This document shows positions 26,351-37,000 of a stretch of 64,000 nucleotides of DNA, piece after piece; the stretch's first letter is position 1, and the number at the start of each line of letters is the position of its first letter. The notes beneath the pieces are model-generated. The model was not told the DNA's origin and made no database searches. It saw only the letters and a list, made by a program, of their open reading frames with translations. The position numbers were made by a program, and so were the translations under genes. This DNA comes from Loktanella sp. IMCC34160 (GTDB taxonomy: Bacteria; Pseudomonadota; Alphaproteobacteria; Rhodobacterales; Rhodobacteraceae), in the NCBI RefSeq assembly GCF_004145845.1, contig NZ_SELP01000003.1, forward strand, positions 62,001-126,000, given 5' to 3'.

Positions 26351-26986
26351 ATGCCCACCATCCTGACCTTTGGCGACAGCAACACCCACGGGACGCCGCC
26401 GATGCCTTCGGCCGACGTCATCCTGCGGCTTGGCCCGACAGAGCGTTGGCCCCGTGTCATGGCGCAATCGCTGGGGGCTGGCTGGGATCTGGTCGAGGAA
26501 GGGTTGGGAGGTCGAACGACGGTGTTCGACGACCCCGAAACCGGGCCACTGATGAACGGCGGTCTGGCCCTGCCGATGGCACTGCGCAGCCACGGGCCGA
26601 TTGATTGGCTGACCATCATGCTGGGCACGAATGACTGCCAGTTCGTCTATGGGCTGACCGCCGAGCAAATCGCCGCGGGCCTCGCCCGGCTATTGGTGAT
26701 TGCGAACCGGCCCGATCTTCAGGCCCGGCACGGCGGGTTCCGGGTGCTGGTCATTGCCCCGCCCCCGGTCGAAGAGGTTGGCACCTTCGGCCGCGAGTTC
26801 CACATGGGCGCGGCGAAATCGCAGGCCCTGCCCGGCCTTTATGCCCGGCTTGCCCGCGACTATGGGGCTGAGTTCATGAATGCGGGCGACCATATCGCAA
26901 TCAGCCCGGTAGATGGGGTGCACTTCGATGCCGCGGCCCATCGGACGCTTGGACTGGCTGTTGCGGACAAGATCCTGTCGCTTTGA
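26351..26986 (+). CDS. SGNH/GDSL-family hydrolase
   Basis: The 211-residue esterase-like protein shows the SGNH blocks in order. Block I is TILTFGDSNTHG with nucleophile Ser about 10, block III is IMLGTNDCQ with the oxyanion Asn, and the C-terminal block is DGVHFDAAAH with the catalytic Asp-His pair. It resembles arylesterase/lysophospholipase-type enzymes. There is no signal peptide, so it is probably cytoplasmic. ATG 26351 follows GAGAGG. The substrate is unknown. Confidence 0.88.
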   Translation: MPTILTFGDSNTHGTPPMPSADVILRLGPTERWPRVMAQSLGAGWDLVEEGLGGRTTVFDDPETGPLMNGGLALPMALRSHGPIDWLTIMLGTNDCQFVYGLTAEQIAAGLARLLVIANRPDLQARHGGFRVLVIAPPPVEEVGTFGREFHMGAAKSQALPGLYARLARDYGAEFMNAGDHIAISPVDGVHFDAAAHRTLGLAVADKILSL

Positions 26987-26990
26987 ATGA

Positions 26991-27025
26991 AAAAGGCCCC
27001 GCGTCTGTCCGGACGCGGGGCCTAT
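26991..27025. terminator. strong hairpin terminator between SGNH hydrolase and mdh
   Basis: A perfect 12-bp stem AGGCCCCGCGTC (26994-27005) / GACGCGGGGCCT (27012-27023) has a 6-nt loop. On the minus strand it is followed by TTT, making it a good terminator for mdh; on the plus strand the U tract is poor. Confidence 0.85.
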
Positions 27026-27046
27026 TCAGTTCTGATTGTCAGGCAA

Positions 27047-28904
<1,858 letters not shown>

Positions 28905-28908
28905 CCGG

Positions 28909-29946
28909 TCAGGTCCAGTCCAGCACCACCTTGCCCGAGGCACCACCTTTCATCGTCTCGAACCCGGTCCGGAAATCGTCGGCCTTGAACCGGTGGGTGA
29001 TGACGTCCCGCACCTTCAGCCCGTTTTCCAGCATGGCGATCATCTTGTACCAAGTTTCAAAGATCTCGCGGCCATAGACGCCTTTGATCGTGATCGCCTT
29101 GAACACGATGCGGGACCAGTCGACCGGCGACTTGCCCGGAGGAATGCCCAGAAGGGCGATCCGTCCCCCCATGACAAGGTTTTCCACCATCTGGTCCAGC
29201 GCCTGCTGGTTGCCCGACATTTCCAGCCCGACATCAAAGCCTTCGGTCATCCGCAGCGCGCCTTCCACATCGCGCAAATCCTGTTTCGCCACGTTGACCG
29301 GCACCACATCCGCGACCCGCGCCGCAAGATCCAGCCGGTCCTGATTAACGTCAGTAATTACCACATGGCGCGCGCCGACATGGCGGGCCACGGCGGCGGC
29401 CATGATCCCGATGGGCCCGGCCCCGGTGATCAGAACATCCTCGCCCACCAGATCAAAGGACAGCGCCGTGTGGACCGCGTTGCCCAGCGGATCAAGGATC
29501 GCGCCGATTTCATCGTCGATCGCGTCCGGAAGGGGCACCACGTTAAAGGCGGGCAGGCGCAGGTATTGGGCAAAGGCCCCCTGTTCATTCACCCCAATCC
29601 CGCGCGTCGCCGGATCAAGGTGGAACTTGCCCGCGCGTGCCTGCCGGCTTTTCTTGCCGATCAGGTGGCCCTCGCCAGAACAGCGCTGGCCGATTTCCAG
29701 CCCTTCGACATTGCGGCCGATCTCGACGATCTCGCCCGCGAATTCATGGCCGGTGATCAGCGGCACAGGCACGGTGCGTGCGGCCCAGTCGTCCCAATTC
29801 CAGATGTGGATGTCAGTGCCGCAAATGCCGGTCTTGTTGACCTTGATCAGCACATCGTCCGGCCCGATTTCCGGCACCGGGGCATTGACCATCCACAGGC
29901 CCGGTTCGGGCCTGGACTTTTCAAGGGCCTTCATCTGGTTGGTCAT
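28909..29946 (-). CDS. tdh: L-threonine 3-dehydrogenase
   Basis: It oxidises L-threonine to 2-amino-3-ketobutyrate with NAD+, and Kbl then cleaves the product to glycine and acetyl-CoA. The 345-residue MDR protein is close to E. coli Tdh along its length. Catalytic zinc ligands are retained (C42 in TGICGTD, H67 and E68 in TGHEF), as is the NAD motif [13 protein letters not shown]. The four structural-zinc cysteines of E. coli (C93, C96, C99, C107) are replaced at equivalent spacing by G97, S100, A103 and D111. Its ATG overlaps the kbl stop, so translation is coupled. Confidence 0.95.
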   Translation of the reverse strand: MTNQMKALEKSRPEPGLWMVNAPVPEIGPDDVLIKVNKTGICGTDIHIWNWDDWAARTVPVPLITGHEFAGEIVEIGRNVEGLEIGQRCSGEGHLIGKKSRQARAGKFHLDPATRGIGVNEQGAFAQYLRLPAFNVVPLPDAIDDEIGAILDPLGNAVHTALSFDLVGEDVLITGAGPIGIMAAAVARHVGARHVVITDVNQDRLDLAARVADVVPVNVAKQDLRDVEGALRMTEGFDVGLEMSGNQQALDQMVENLVMGGRIALLGIPPGKSPVDWSRIVFKAITIKGVYGREIFETWYKMIAMLENGLKVRDVITHRFKADDFRTGFETMKGGASGKVVLDWT

Positions 29947-31130
29947 GACAGCACTCCGGTTTCGCGGCCCGCCTGTTCAAAGGCGGCAAGGGCGGTATCA
30001 AGGTCGGCATGGGTCAGCGCGGCGTTCATCTGGGTCCGGATGCGGGCCTTGCCTTTGGGCACCACGGGAAAGAAGAACCCCGACACATAGACCCCAAGGT
30101 CGAACAATCGCGCCGCCATCGCCTGCGCCTTGCGCGCGTCATACAGCATGACCGGAATGATCGGGTGCTCGCCGGGCAGCAGATCGAACCCCGCGCGTTC
30201 CAGCCCCTTGCGCCAATAGCCCGCGTTGTTGAACAGCTTTGCGCGCAACTCGTCCCCCTGTTCGACAAGATCGAGGGCCGCCAACCCGGCCGCGACGACC
30301 GAAGGCGGCAAGGCGTTGGAAAACAGGTAGGGCCGGGCCCGTTGCCGCAACAAGTCGATGACCGGCTGCGGCCCGGCGATATAGCCGCCCAGCGCGCCGC
30401 CCAATGCCTTGCCAAGGGTTCCCGTCAACAAGTCGGCCCGGACGCCGAAATGCGCGGGCGTTCCCGCCCCTTTCGGCCCCATGAACCCGGTCGCGTGGCA
30501 ATCATCGACCATCAGAAGCGCGTCGTATTGGTCCGCCAGCGCCCGGATTTCCGGCAGTTTGGCAAGGTAGCCATCCATGCTGAACACCCCGTCAGTGGCG
30601 ATCATCACGTGCCGCGCCCCATCGGCGCGGGCCTGTTTCAACTGCACCTCCAGGTCATCCATATCGGAGTTGGCGTAGCGATAGCGTTTCGCCTTGCACA
30701 GCCGGATACCGTCGATGATCGAGGCATGGTTCAGCGCGTCGGAAATCACCGCGTCTTCCGGCCCCAAAAGCGGCTCGAACAAGGCGCCATTGGCGTCGAA
30801 ACAGGCGGCGAAAAGAATCGAATCTTCCGCCCCCAGGAACCGGGCCAGCCGATGTTCCAGTTGCCGATGCAGGTCTTGCGTGCCACAGATGAACCGGACC
30901 GAGGCCATACCATAACCGTGGTCATCCATCGCTGCCTTTGCCGCTGCGACCAGCGCAGGGTGATTGGCCAGCCCAAGGTAGTTGTTGGCGCACAGGTTGA
31001 TCCGATCCCCACCTGCGACGGTGATATGGGTCGACTGGGGCGAGGTGATCTCGCGTTCAACCTTCATCAGAGCGTCCGCCTCGATCGCGGTCAGCGTTTC
31101 GCGGATATGGGCAAGAAAAGAGTCGGACAT
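29943..31130 (-). CDS. kbl: glycine C-acetyltransferase (2-amino-3-ketobutyrate CoA ligase)
   Basis: Second enzyme of the threonine dehydrogenase pathway: it splits 2-amino-3-ketobutyrate with CoA to glycine and acetyl-CoA. The 395 residues form a fold-type I PLP enzyme with Schiff-base lysine K241 in [10 protein letters not shown] and the PLP-binding [16 protein letters not shown]. The N-terminal [10 protein letters not shown] is typical of the alpha-oxoamine synthases. It forms an operon with tdh (ATGA overlap). The promoter region contains a palindromic operator candidate next to an XRE-cupin regulator gene. Confidence 0.96.
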   Translation of the reverse strand: MSDSFLAHIRETLTAIEADALMKVEREITSPQSTHITVAGGDRINLCANNYLGLANHPALVAAAKAAMDDHGYGMASVRFICGTQDLHRQLEHRLARFLGAEDSILFAACFDANGALFEPLLGPEDAVISDALNHASIIDGIRLCKAKRYRYANSDMDDLEVQLKQARADGARHVMIATDGVFSMDGYLAKLPEIRALADQYDALLMVDDCHATGFMGPKGAGTPAHFGVRADLLTGTLGKALGGALGGYIAGPQPVIDLLRQRARPYLFSNALPPSVVAAGLAALDLVEQGDELRAKLFNNAGYWRKGLERAGFDLLPGEHPIIPVMLYDARKAQAMAARLFDLGVYVSGFFFPVVPKGKARIRTQMNAALTHADLDTALAAFEQAGRETGVLS

Positions 31131-31164
31131 CGCTGCGCTTCCTTTGGTGGCTGCGCGGGTCTTG

Positions 31165-31225
31165 TCCGTTATTTTGGATCGCCGGTCAATATAAAAGATA
31201 CAAGATAACGGATTTCATCCGTTAT
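31165..31225 (-). promoter_or_regulatory. palindromic operator candidate of kbl-tdh
   Basis: A perfect palindrome ATAACGGAT (31205-31213)-TTC-ATCCGTTAT (31217-31225) overlaps the stop codon of the XRE-cupin gene. A further half-site TCCGTTAT is at 31165-31172. The AT-rich TATATT and TTGACC (minus strand, about 31180-31191) between them are promoter-like. Binding of the XRE-cupin regulator encoded immediately upstream is the natural hypothesis. Confidence 0.65.
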
Positions 31226-31791
31226 GGCGTCTCGACGATCAGGAAGGCGCGCGCGGGGCCGTCAAGCGCGATGATAGCATGGGGAACGTCCGCCGCATAT
31301 CGGGCCGTGTCGCCGGAATTCAGGTCTTGCACGTTGTCGCCCGACCGGACCGTCACCCGCCCCTCCAGCACCGTCAGATGTTCGCGGGCGCCGGTTCCGT
31401 GCGGGTCGCTGTGCAGGTTGCCGCCCGCGTCGAGGCGCAGGTCATACACCTCGTGCACGCCCACCTGTTCCGGCGCCGACAGGATAGTGATGCGGCACCC
31501 CTTGCCATGGCCCGCGATCTTCGGGGCCTGCGCGGCGGTCACCACCTCGATCCCTGGCGGGGGCGCGCCATCGTCCAGCAAGCCCGCGAAATCGACCTGA
31601 AGTGCGCGGGTCAGGTTCCAGAGCGTCGCGACGGTGGGCGATGATTCCCCCCGTTCAATCTGGCTGACCATGGATTTGCTCACACCCGACAGTTTTGCCA
31701 CCGCATCCAGCGACAGGCCCTGCCGCTGGCGGGCTTCCTTCAGGCGGCCCGGCAGGCGGGACAGAACATCGGTGACATGATCTTCGGACAT
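31222..31791 (-). CDS. XRE-family regulator with C-terminal cupin domain (candidate kbl-tdh regulator)
   Basis: It has an N-terminal HTH (LKEARQRQGLSLDAVAKLSGV, SKSMVSQIERGESSPTVATLW) and a cupin domain (HLTVLEGRVTVRSGDNVQDLNSGDTARY) about 60 residues further on. This is the same architecture as the regulator at 11102-11674. I chose ATG 31791 (MSEDHVTDVL), giving 189 residues. It lies immediately upstream of kbl-tdh in the same direction and its stop codon is inside the palindromic operator candidate. It probably senses an amino acid or related ligand and controls threonine catabolism. Confidence 0.88.
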   Translation of the reverse strand: MSEDHVTDVLSRLPGRLKEARQRQGLSLDAVAKLSGVSKSMVSQIERGESSPTVATLWNLTRALQVDFAGLLDDGAPPPGIEVVTAAQAPKIAGHGKGCRITILSAPEQVGVHEVYDLRLDAGGNLHSDPHGTGAREHLTVLEGRVTVRSGDNVQDLNSGDTARYAADVPHAIIALDGPARAFLIVETP

Positions 31792-31903
31792 GTCCCGACA
31801 TTGCCCGCGCGGGGGCACAAGTCAACGCCGCCTGTGACGGAACGTCTTTCTTTTCCCGGCCCTGAACTTGGCTAGGGTAGCGCCGAACTAGATGGAGAGC
31901 CCA

Positions 31904-33079
31904 ATGACCGACATCGTGATCCTGTCCGGCGCGCGCACCGCAATCGGAACCTTCGGCGGCAGCCTTGCGGGCACTTCGCCCATCGATCTGGCCACAGTCG
32001 TTTCGAAGGCGGCGCTTGACCGGGCCGGGGTCGAGGGCGGGCAGATCGGCCATTCGGTCTTTGGCCACATCATCAATACCGAACCGAAAGACATGTATCT
32101 GTCGCGGGTCGCTGCGATGAATGCCGGCGCACCGGAAAGCACCCCCGCGATGAACGTCAACCGGCTGTGCGGGTCCGGGGTGCAGGCCATCATTTCGGCC
32201 GCCCAATCGCTGATGCTGGGTGATGCCGAGTTTGCCCTTGCCGGTGGCGCCGAATGCATGAGCCGGTCGCCCTTCATCATCCCGGATCAGCGCTGGGGCG
32301 CGAAGATGGGCGATGTCCGGACGCTCGACATGATGCTGGGGGCGCTGAATTGCCCCTTCGGCACCGGGCATATGGGGATCACCGCGGAAAACGTTGCCCG
32401 TGAACACGGGATCGACCGTGCCACGCAGGACGCCTTTGCCCTGCAAAGCCAGACCCGTGCCGCAGCCGCCATCGCTGCAGGTCACTTTGCCACCGAAATC
32501 GTGCCGGTCCAGGTGCGGGTCAAACGCGAGATGGTCGATTTCGCCACCGACGAACATCCCAAGGCCACCAGCGCCGAAGGACTTGCCGCCCTGCGCCCCG
32601 CCTTCGAAAAGGACGGGACCGTGACGGCGGGCAATGCCAGCGGGATCAATGACGGCGCGGCGGCCCTTGTCCTTGCCCGCGCCGAGGCGGCGGAAAAGGC
32701 AAGGCTGAAACCCCGCGCCCGCATCCTCGGTTATGCCCATGCCGGGGTCCGGCCCGAGGTGATGGGCATCGGCCCGATCCCCGCCGTGCGCAGCCTGTGC
32801 GACCGGACGGGTCTGTCCCCCACCGATTTCGACTGGATCGAATCGAACGAGGCCTTTGCCGCACAGGCCATCGCCGTGAACAACGCGCTTGGTCTTGATC
32901 CGGCCAAGGTAAACCCCGACGGCGGCGCCATCGCCCTTGGCCATCCGGTCGGTGCAACCGGCGCGATCCTGACGGTAAAGGCCCTACATGCACTGGAACG
33001 AACCGGCGGCCACCGTGCCCTGATCACCATGTGCATCGGGGGCGGACAGGGAATCGCACTGGCAATCGAACGGGTCTAA
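31904..33079 (+). CDS. acetyl-CoA acetyltransferase (thiolase), copy 2
   Basis: The 391-residue thiolase has nucleophile C89 in NRLCGSGVQA, H347 in the ALGHPVGATGA block and C377 in CIGGGQG. It catalyses reversible Claisen condensation of acyl-CoA with acetyl-CoA, either in beta-oxidation or in acetoacetyl-CoA synthesis. I chose ATG 31904, preceded by GGAGAG, over an ATG 12 bp upstream that would overlap this SD. It is divergent from the XRE-cupin gene. A hairpin without a clear U tract follows at 33095-33115. Confidence 0.93.
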   Translation: MTDIVILSGARTAIGTFGGSLAGTSPIDLATVVSKAALDRAGVEGGQIGHSVFGHIINTEPKDMYLSRVAAMNAGAPESTPAMNVNRLCGSGVQAIISAAQSLMLGDAEFALAGGAECMSRSPFIIPDQRWGAKMGDVRTLDMMLGALNCPFGTGHMGITAENVAREHGIDRATQDAFALQSQTRAAAAIAAGHFATEIVPVQVRVKREMVDFATDEHPKATSAEGLAALRPAFEKDGTVTAGNASGINDGAAALVLARAEAAEKARLKPRARILGYAHAGVRPEVMGIGPIPAVRSLCDRTGLSPTDFDWIESNEAFAAQAIAVNNALGLDPAKVNPDGGAIALGHPVGATGAILTVKALHALERTGGHRALITMCIGGGQGIALAIERV

Positions 33080-33094
33080 GGCGGCCCCCTTGCA

Positions 33095-33115
33095 ATCCCG
33101 GCGTCATACCGGGAT
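33095..33115 (+). terminator. hairpin after thiolase copy 2
   Basis: A 7-bp stem ATCCCGG (33095-33101) / CCGGGAT (33109-33115) has a 7-nt loop. There is no U tract, so its role as a terminator is uncertain. Confidence 0.4.
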
Positions 33116-33177
33116 GGTCTGGCCGAATGTGAAACCGGCCCTATCTGGCGTCGAAACCGAATGTAGCGGAGCCCGCC

Positions 33178-33960
33178 ATGCTGACCGTCATTTCCCCAGC
33201 GAAGTCGCTTGACCTTGATCCGGTCGGGATCGACCCGACCCAGCCCGAATTTTCCGAAGACGCGCTGCGGCTAGCCAAGACCTCGCGCAACCTGACGCTG
33301 GGCGATCTGAAAAAGCTGATGTCGATCTCGGACGACCTTGCCCGGCTGAACCGGGACCGGTTCCGCGATTTCATGGCCGATCCGACCCCGGACCGGGTGA
33401 AACCGGCCGCGTTCATCTTCAACGGCGACACCTATCAGGGGCTCGAGGCCAAGACCCTGTCCAAGGATGATCTGCGCTGGGCCCAGGACCATTTGCGCAT
33501 CCTGTCCGGCCTTTATGGCCTGCTGCGACCGCTGGACGGGATACAGCCCTACCGGCTGGAGATGGGGAGCCGGTTGAAGACGCGGCGGGGGAAATCTCTC
33601 TATGACTATTGGGGCGATACGATCGCCAAGGCGCTGAATGCGCAGGCCGACGCCGTGGGCACCGACACGCTGATCAACTGCGCCAGCCAGGAATATTTCG
33701 GTGCCGCGGACACAAAGGCGCTGAAACTCCGGGTCGTGACCCCGCAATTCTACGAAGACAAGGACGGCAAACCCCGAATCGTGTCCTTCTTTGCCAAGCG
33801 GGCACGGGGCGCCATGGCTCGCTTTATCGTCGAAAACCGGCTGACGGACGCCGAGGCGATCAAGGGTTTTGAAAGTGGCGGATACCGTTTTGATCCGGAG
33901 CTGAGCGAGGGCAACAACCTCGCTTTCGTCCGGCCCTATCCGGATGCCCCCGGCGGCTGA
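33178..33960 (+). CDS. yaaA: peroxide stress protein YaaA
   Basis: YaaA lowers intracellular free iron during peroxide stress in E. coli and binds DNA. The 260 residues match the family throughout: MLTVISPAKSLD at the start, FNGDTYQGLEA, LRILSGLYGLLRPLDGIQPYRLEMG, INCASQEYF and VSFFAKRARGAMARF. The gene stands alone between a thiolase and the alpha-2-macroglobulin gene. The ATG at 33178 is the natural family start. Confidence 0.95.
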   Translation: MLTVISPAKSLDLDPVGIDPTQPEFSEDALRLAKTSRNLTLGDLKKLMSISDDLARLNRDRFRDFMADPTPDRVKPAAFIFNGDTYQGLEAKTLSKDDLRWAQDHLRILSGLYGLLRPLDGIQPYRLEMGSRLKTRRGKSLYDYWGDTIAKALNAQADAVGTDTLINCASQEYFGAADTKALKLRVVTPQFYEDKDGKPRIVSFFAKRARGAMARFIVENRLTDAEAIKGFESGGYRFDPELSEGNNLAFVRPYPDAPGG

Positions 33961-34032
33961 CCGGGGGGAATCATTGCCAGACCGCTGATCAGATGCGACC
34001 CTTCGGGCATTACCGTCCAAAGGAGTTGATCC

Positions 34033-37000
34033 ATGCGTTTCCTTGCCCTTTTTCTGTGCAGCCTCGCCCTTCCCGCCGTGTCCCTGGCCGAGGATTACGT
34101 GCCGGAAAGCAGGGTGGCGATTTCCCGCAATGTCGATTTCTACGGTTCGGACCTTGCCAATATCTTCGATACGACTCTGGACGCCTGCCAAACCGCCTGT
34201 CTGACCAATTCGCAATGCCGCGCGTTTACCTTCAATCAGCGGTCCGGGGCCTGTTTCCCAAAGGCCGGCGTGTCCGAGCTGTCGCCCTATGACGGGGCCA
34301 TTTCGGGCCGCATCCTGCCCACGGACCCGGCGGTTCTGGGGTTTGCGACGGCGCGGGCAACCGATCTGTCCTTCCTGCGCGATGCCGACCTGGAGGCCGC
34401 CTATACGCTCGCACGGGAAATCGGGCGCCTGCATTCCTCGGACGAACGCAGCGCGGCGGATCTTTTGGCCGCCGCCCGGGCCCGCGAAGCCTCGGGCGAC
34501 CTTCTCAACGCCTTCCGCCTGACCGGCGCCTCGGTCTCGGTCTCGGACCTGCCGGAAACATGGCTCGACTACGCCCGTCTGGCCCGGCTGGCCAACAGCT
34601 CGGACCGCAATGAACAAAGCCGGATGCGCGGCCGCGCGATTCCGGCGACCATCGCCGCCTACCTGCGCGCGCCGACCGATGGTGCCCGCGCCACCGCCCT
34701 TGGCGATCTGGCCATCGCCCTGGAAGCGGGCGGACGCGGGCGCGACATGATCCCGGCGCTTCGTTTGGCGCTGGATATCCAGCCGCGCCGCGATATCGAG
34801 GCGCAACTGGACGACGCCATCGCCAAATACGGGTTCCGCGTCGCGGACACCCAGATCGAGGCCGAAATCGCCAGCCCCCGCATTTGCGCGATCTTCTCGG
34901 AACCGCTGATCCGGGCGGGCGTCGACTATACCCCCTTCGTCCAACTGCCCGACAGTCGACTGACCGTCGAAACCTCGGGCGACCGGTTGTGCATCGCCGG
35001 GGTGGACCATGGCAGCCGCACCCGCATCGTCCTGCGCGAGGGCCTGCCCGCCGCGAGTGGCGAAGCGCTTGTTCGGCCAGTGGAACTGACCCTTTACGTT
35101 CGGGATCGGTCCCCGTCGGTCAGCGTGGTAACCAATGGCTACGTCCTGCCCCGCACGTCCGAGGCGGCAATCCCGCTTCAGTCCGTGAACCTGCCAGAGG
35201 CAGAGCTGACGCTTTACCGGATGACCGACCGGAACCTTGTCCGCGCCATGCAGGAGGACCTTCTCGGCAGTCCGCTTTACGGCTGGAGCGAAGGGTATCT
35301 GTCGGCCCAGATGGCCACGGAAACCTGGTCTGGCACGGCAGAGCTTCAGGTTGAGTTGAACCGCGACATGCTGACCCGCGTCCCCTTGGCAGAGCCGCTG
35401 GAGGGACAAGAGCCCGGCATTTTCGCACTGGTCGCACGGGTTCCCGGCGCCGACCCCTATGAAACCCCGCCCGCGACCCAGTGGTTCGTGCTGTCGGACC
35501 TTGGCGTGGCAACCTTCCTTGGCACGGATGGCCTGACGGTCGCAGTGCGGTCACTGGCCGACGCCTCCGCCGCCGACGGCGCAGAGGTCACGCTCTTGTC
35601 CGAGGCCAACGCTGTCCTTGGCACGGCCCTGTCCGACGCAGAAGGGGTCGCCCGTTTCGATCCCGGTCTGACGCGCGGCACCGGCTCTGCCGCCCCGGCC
35701 ATGGTGACGGTCCGCAAGGGCGACGACCTTGCCTTCCTGTCACTGACCGCTGCCGCCTTTGACCTGTCGGACCGCGGCGTCGAAGGGCGCGATCCGGCCG
35801 GCGCGATCGACACCTTCATCGCGACCGACAGGGGCGCCTACCGCGCGGGCGAGGTTATCCACCTTACCGCTCTGGCACGGGATGCCTCTGCCGCCGCGCT
35901 GCCGGGCCTGCCGCTGACCGCGATCCTGCGCCGCCCGGACGGGGTGGAATATTCACGGCATTTCTCGGGTGATGATATTGCGGGCGGCCATGTCTTTGCC
36001 TTGCCCGTGGCCGCCTCTGCCCCGCGCGGGCCATGGCGGATTTCGGTTCATGCGGATGTGGATGCCCCGGCTTTGGCCAGCACAACCGTTCTGGTCGAGG
36101 ATTTCCTGCCCGAGCGAATTGATTTCGACCTGACCCTGCCCGACGGGGCGATCCGGTTGGGTGACGTTCCGATGCTGGACCTGTCGGCGCGGTATCTGTT
36201 CGGCCCCCCCGCCGCCGATCTTGCGGTGGAAGGCGATGTGCTTCTTCAGGCCGCCAGCGCGGTCGAAGGGTTCGATGGCTACCGCTTTGGCCGCCACGAC
36301 GAACGGTTCGACGCCCGGCGCGACGTTCTGCCCGGCACCCGGACCGACAGCGACGGGGAAGCGCGGCTTGCTGTGCCCCTGCCCGAGGTTTCGGCAGAGG
36401 GGCGGCCATTGGAAATGCGGGTCACGGCCCGTGTGTCCGAAGGGTCCGGCCGCCCGGTGGAACGGCAGATCACCGCGCCGGTGCTGCCCGATGGACCGAT
36501 GATCGGGATCAACCCCCGGTTCGATGGGGTCGTGCCCGAAGGCGGCCGCGCCCGGTTCGCCCTGATCGGCCTTGGCCCGGACCTGTCCCCGGCAGAGATG
36601 CAGGTGAAATGGACCGTCAACCGGGTCCGGACGCGGTATCAGTGGTATTCGCTCTATGGCAGTTGGGAATGGGACGCCGTCACCACCCGGACCGAAGTTG
36701 CAAGTGGCACGGTCGCCCTTGGCGGCGACCCGGTCGAGGTGTCCGCCGACGTGGACTGGGGCCGCTACGAGATTGTCGTGGAGCGCACCGATGGCAGCTA
36801 TGTGGCGTCCTCGACCGGGTTCTACGCGGGCTGGTATGCCCCGGCGGACGCGGGCGATACCCCCGACCTGCTGGAGGCCTCGCTTGACGCCGAAAGCTAC
36901 CAGATCGGCGATACGGCCACCTTCCGGATCGTGCCGCGCTATGCCGGGACCGCGCTGGTGACGGTCATGTCAAACCGCGTGATCCACATGGAAGCGGTCG

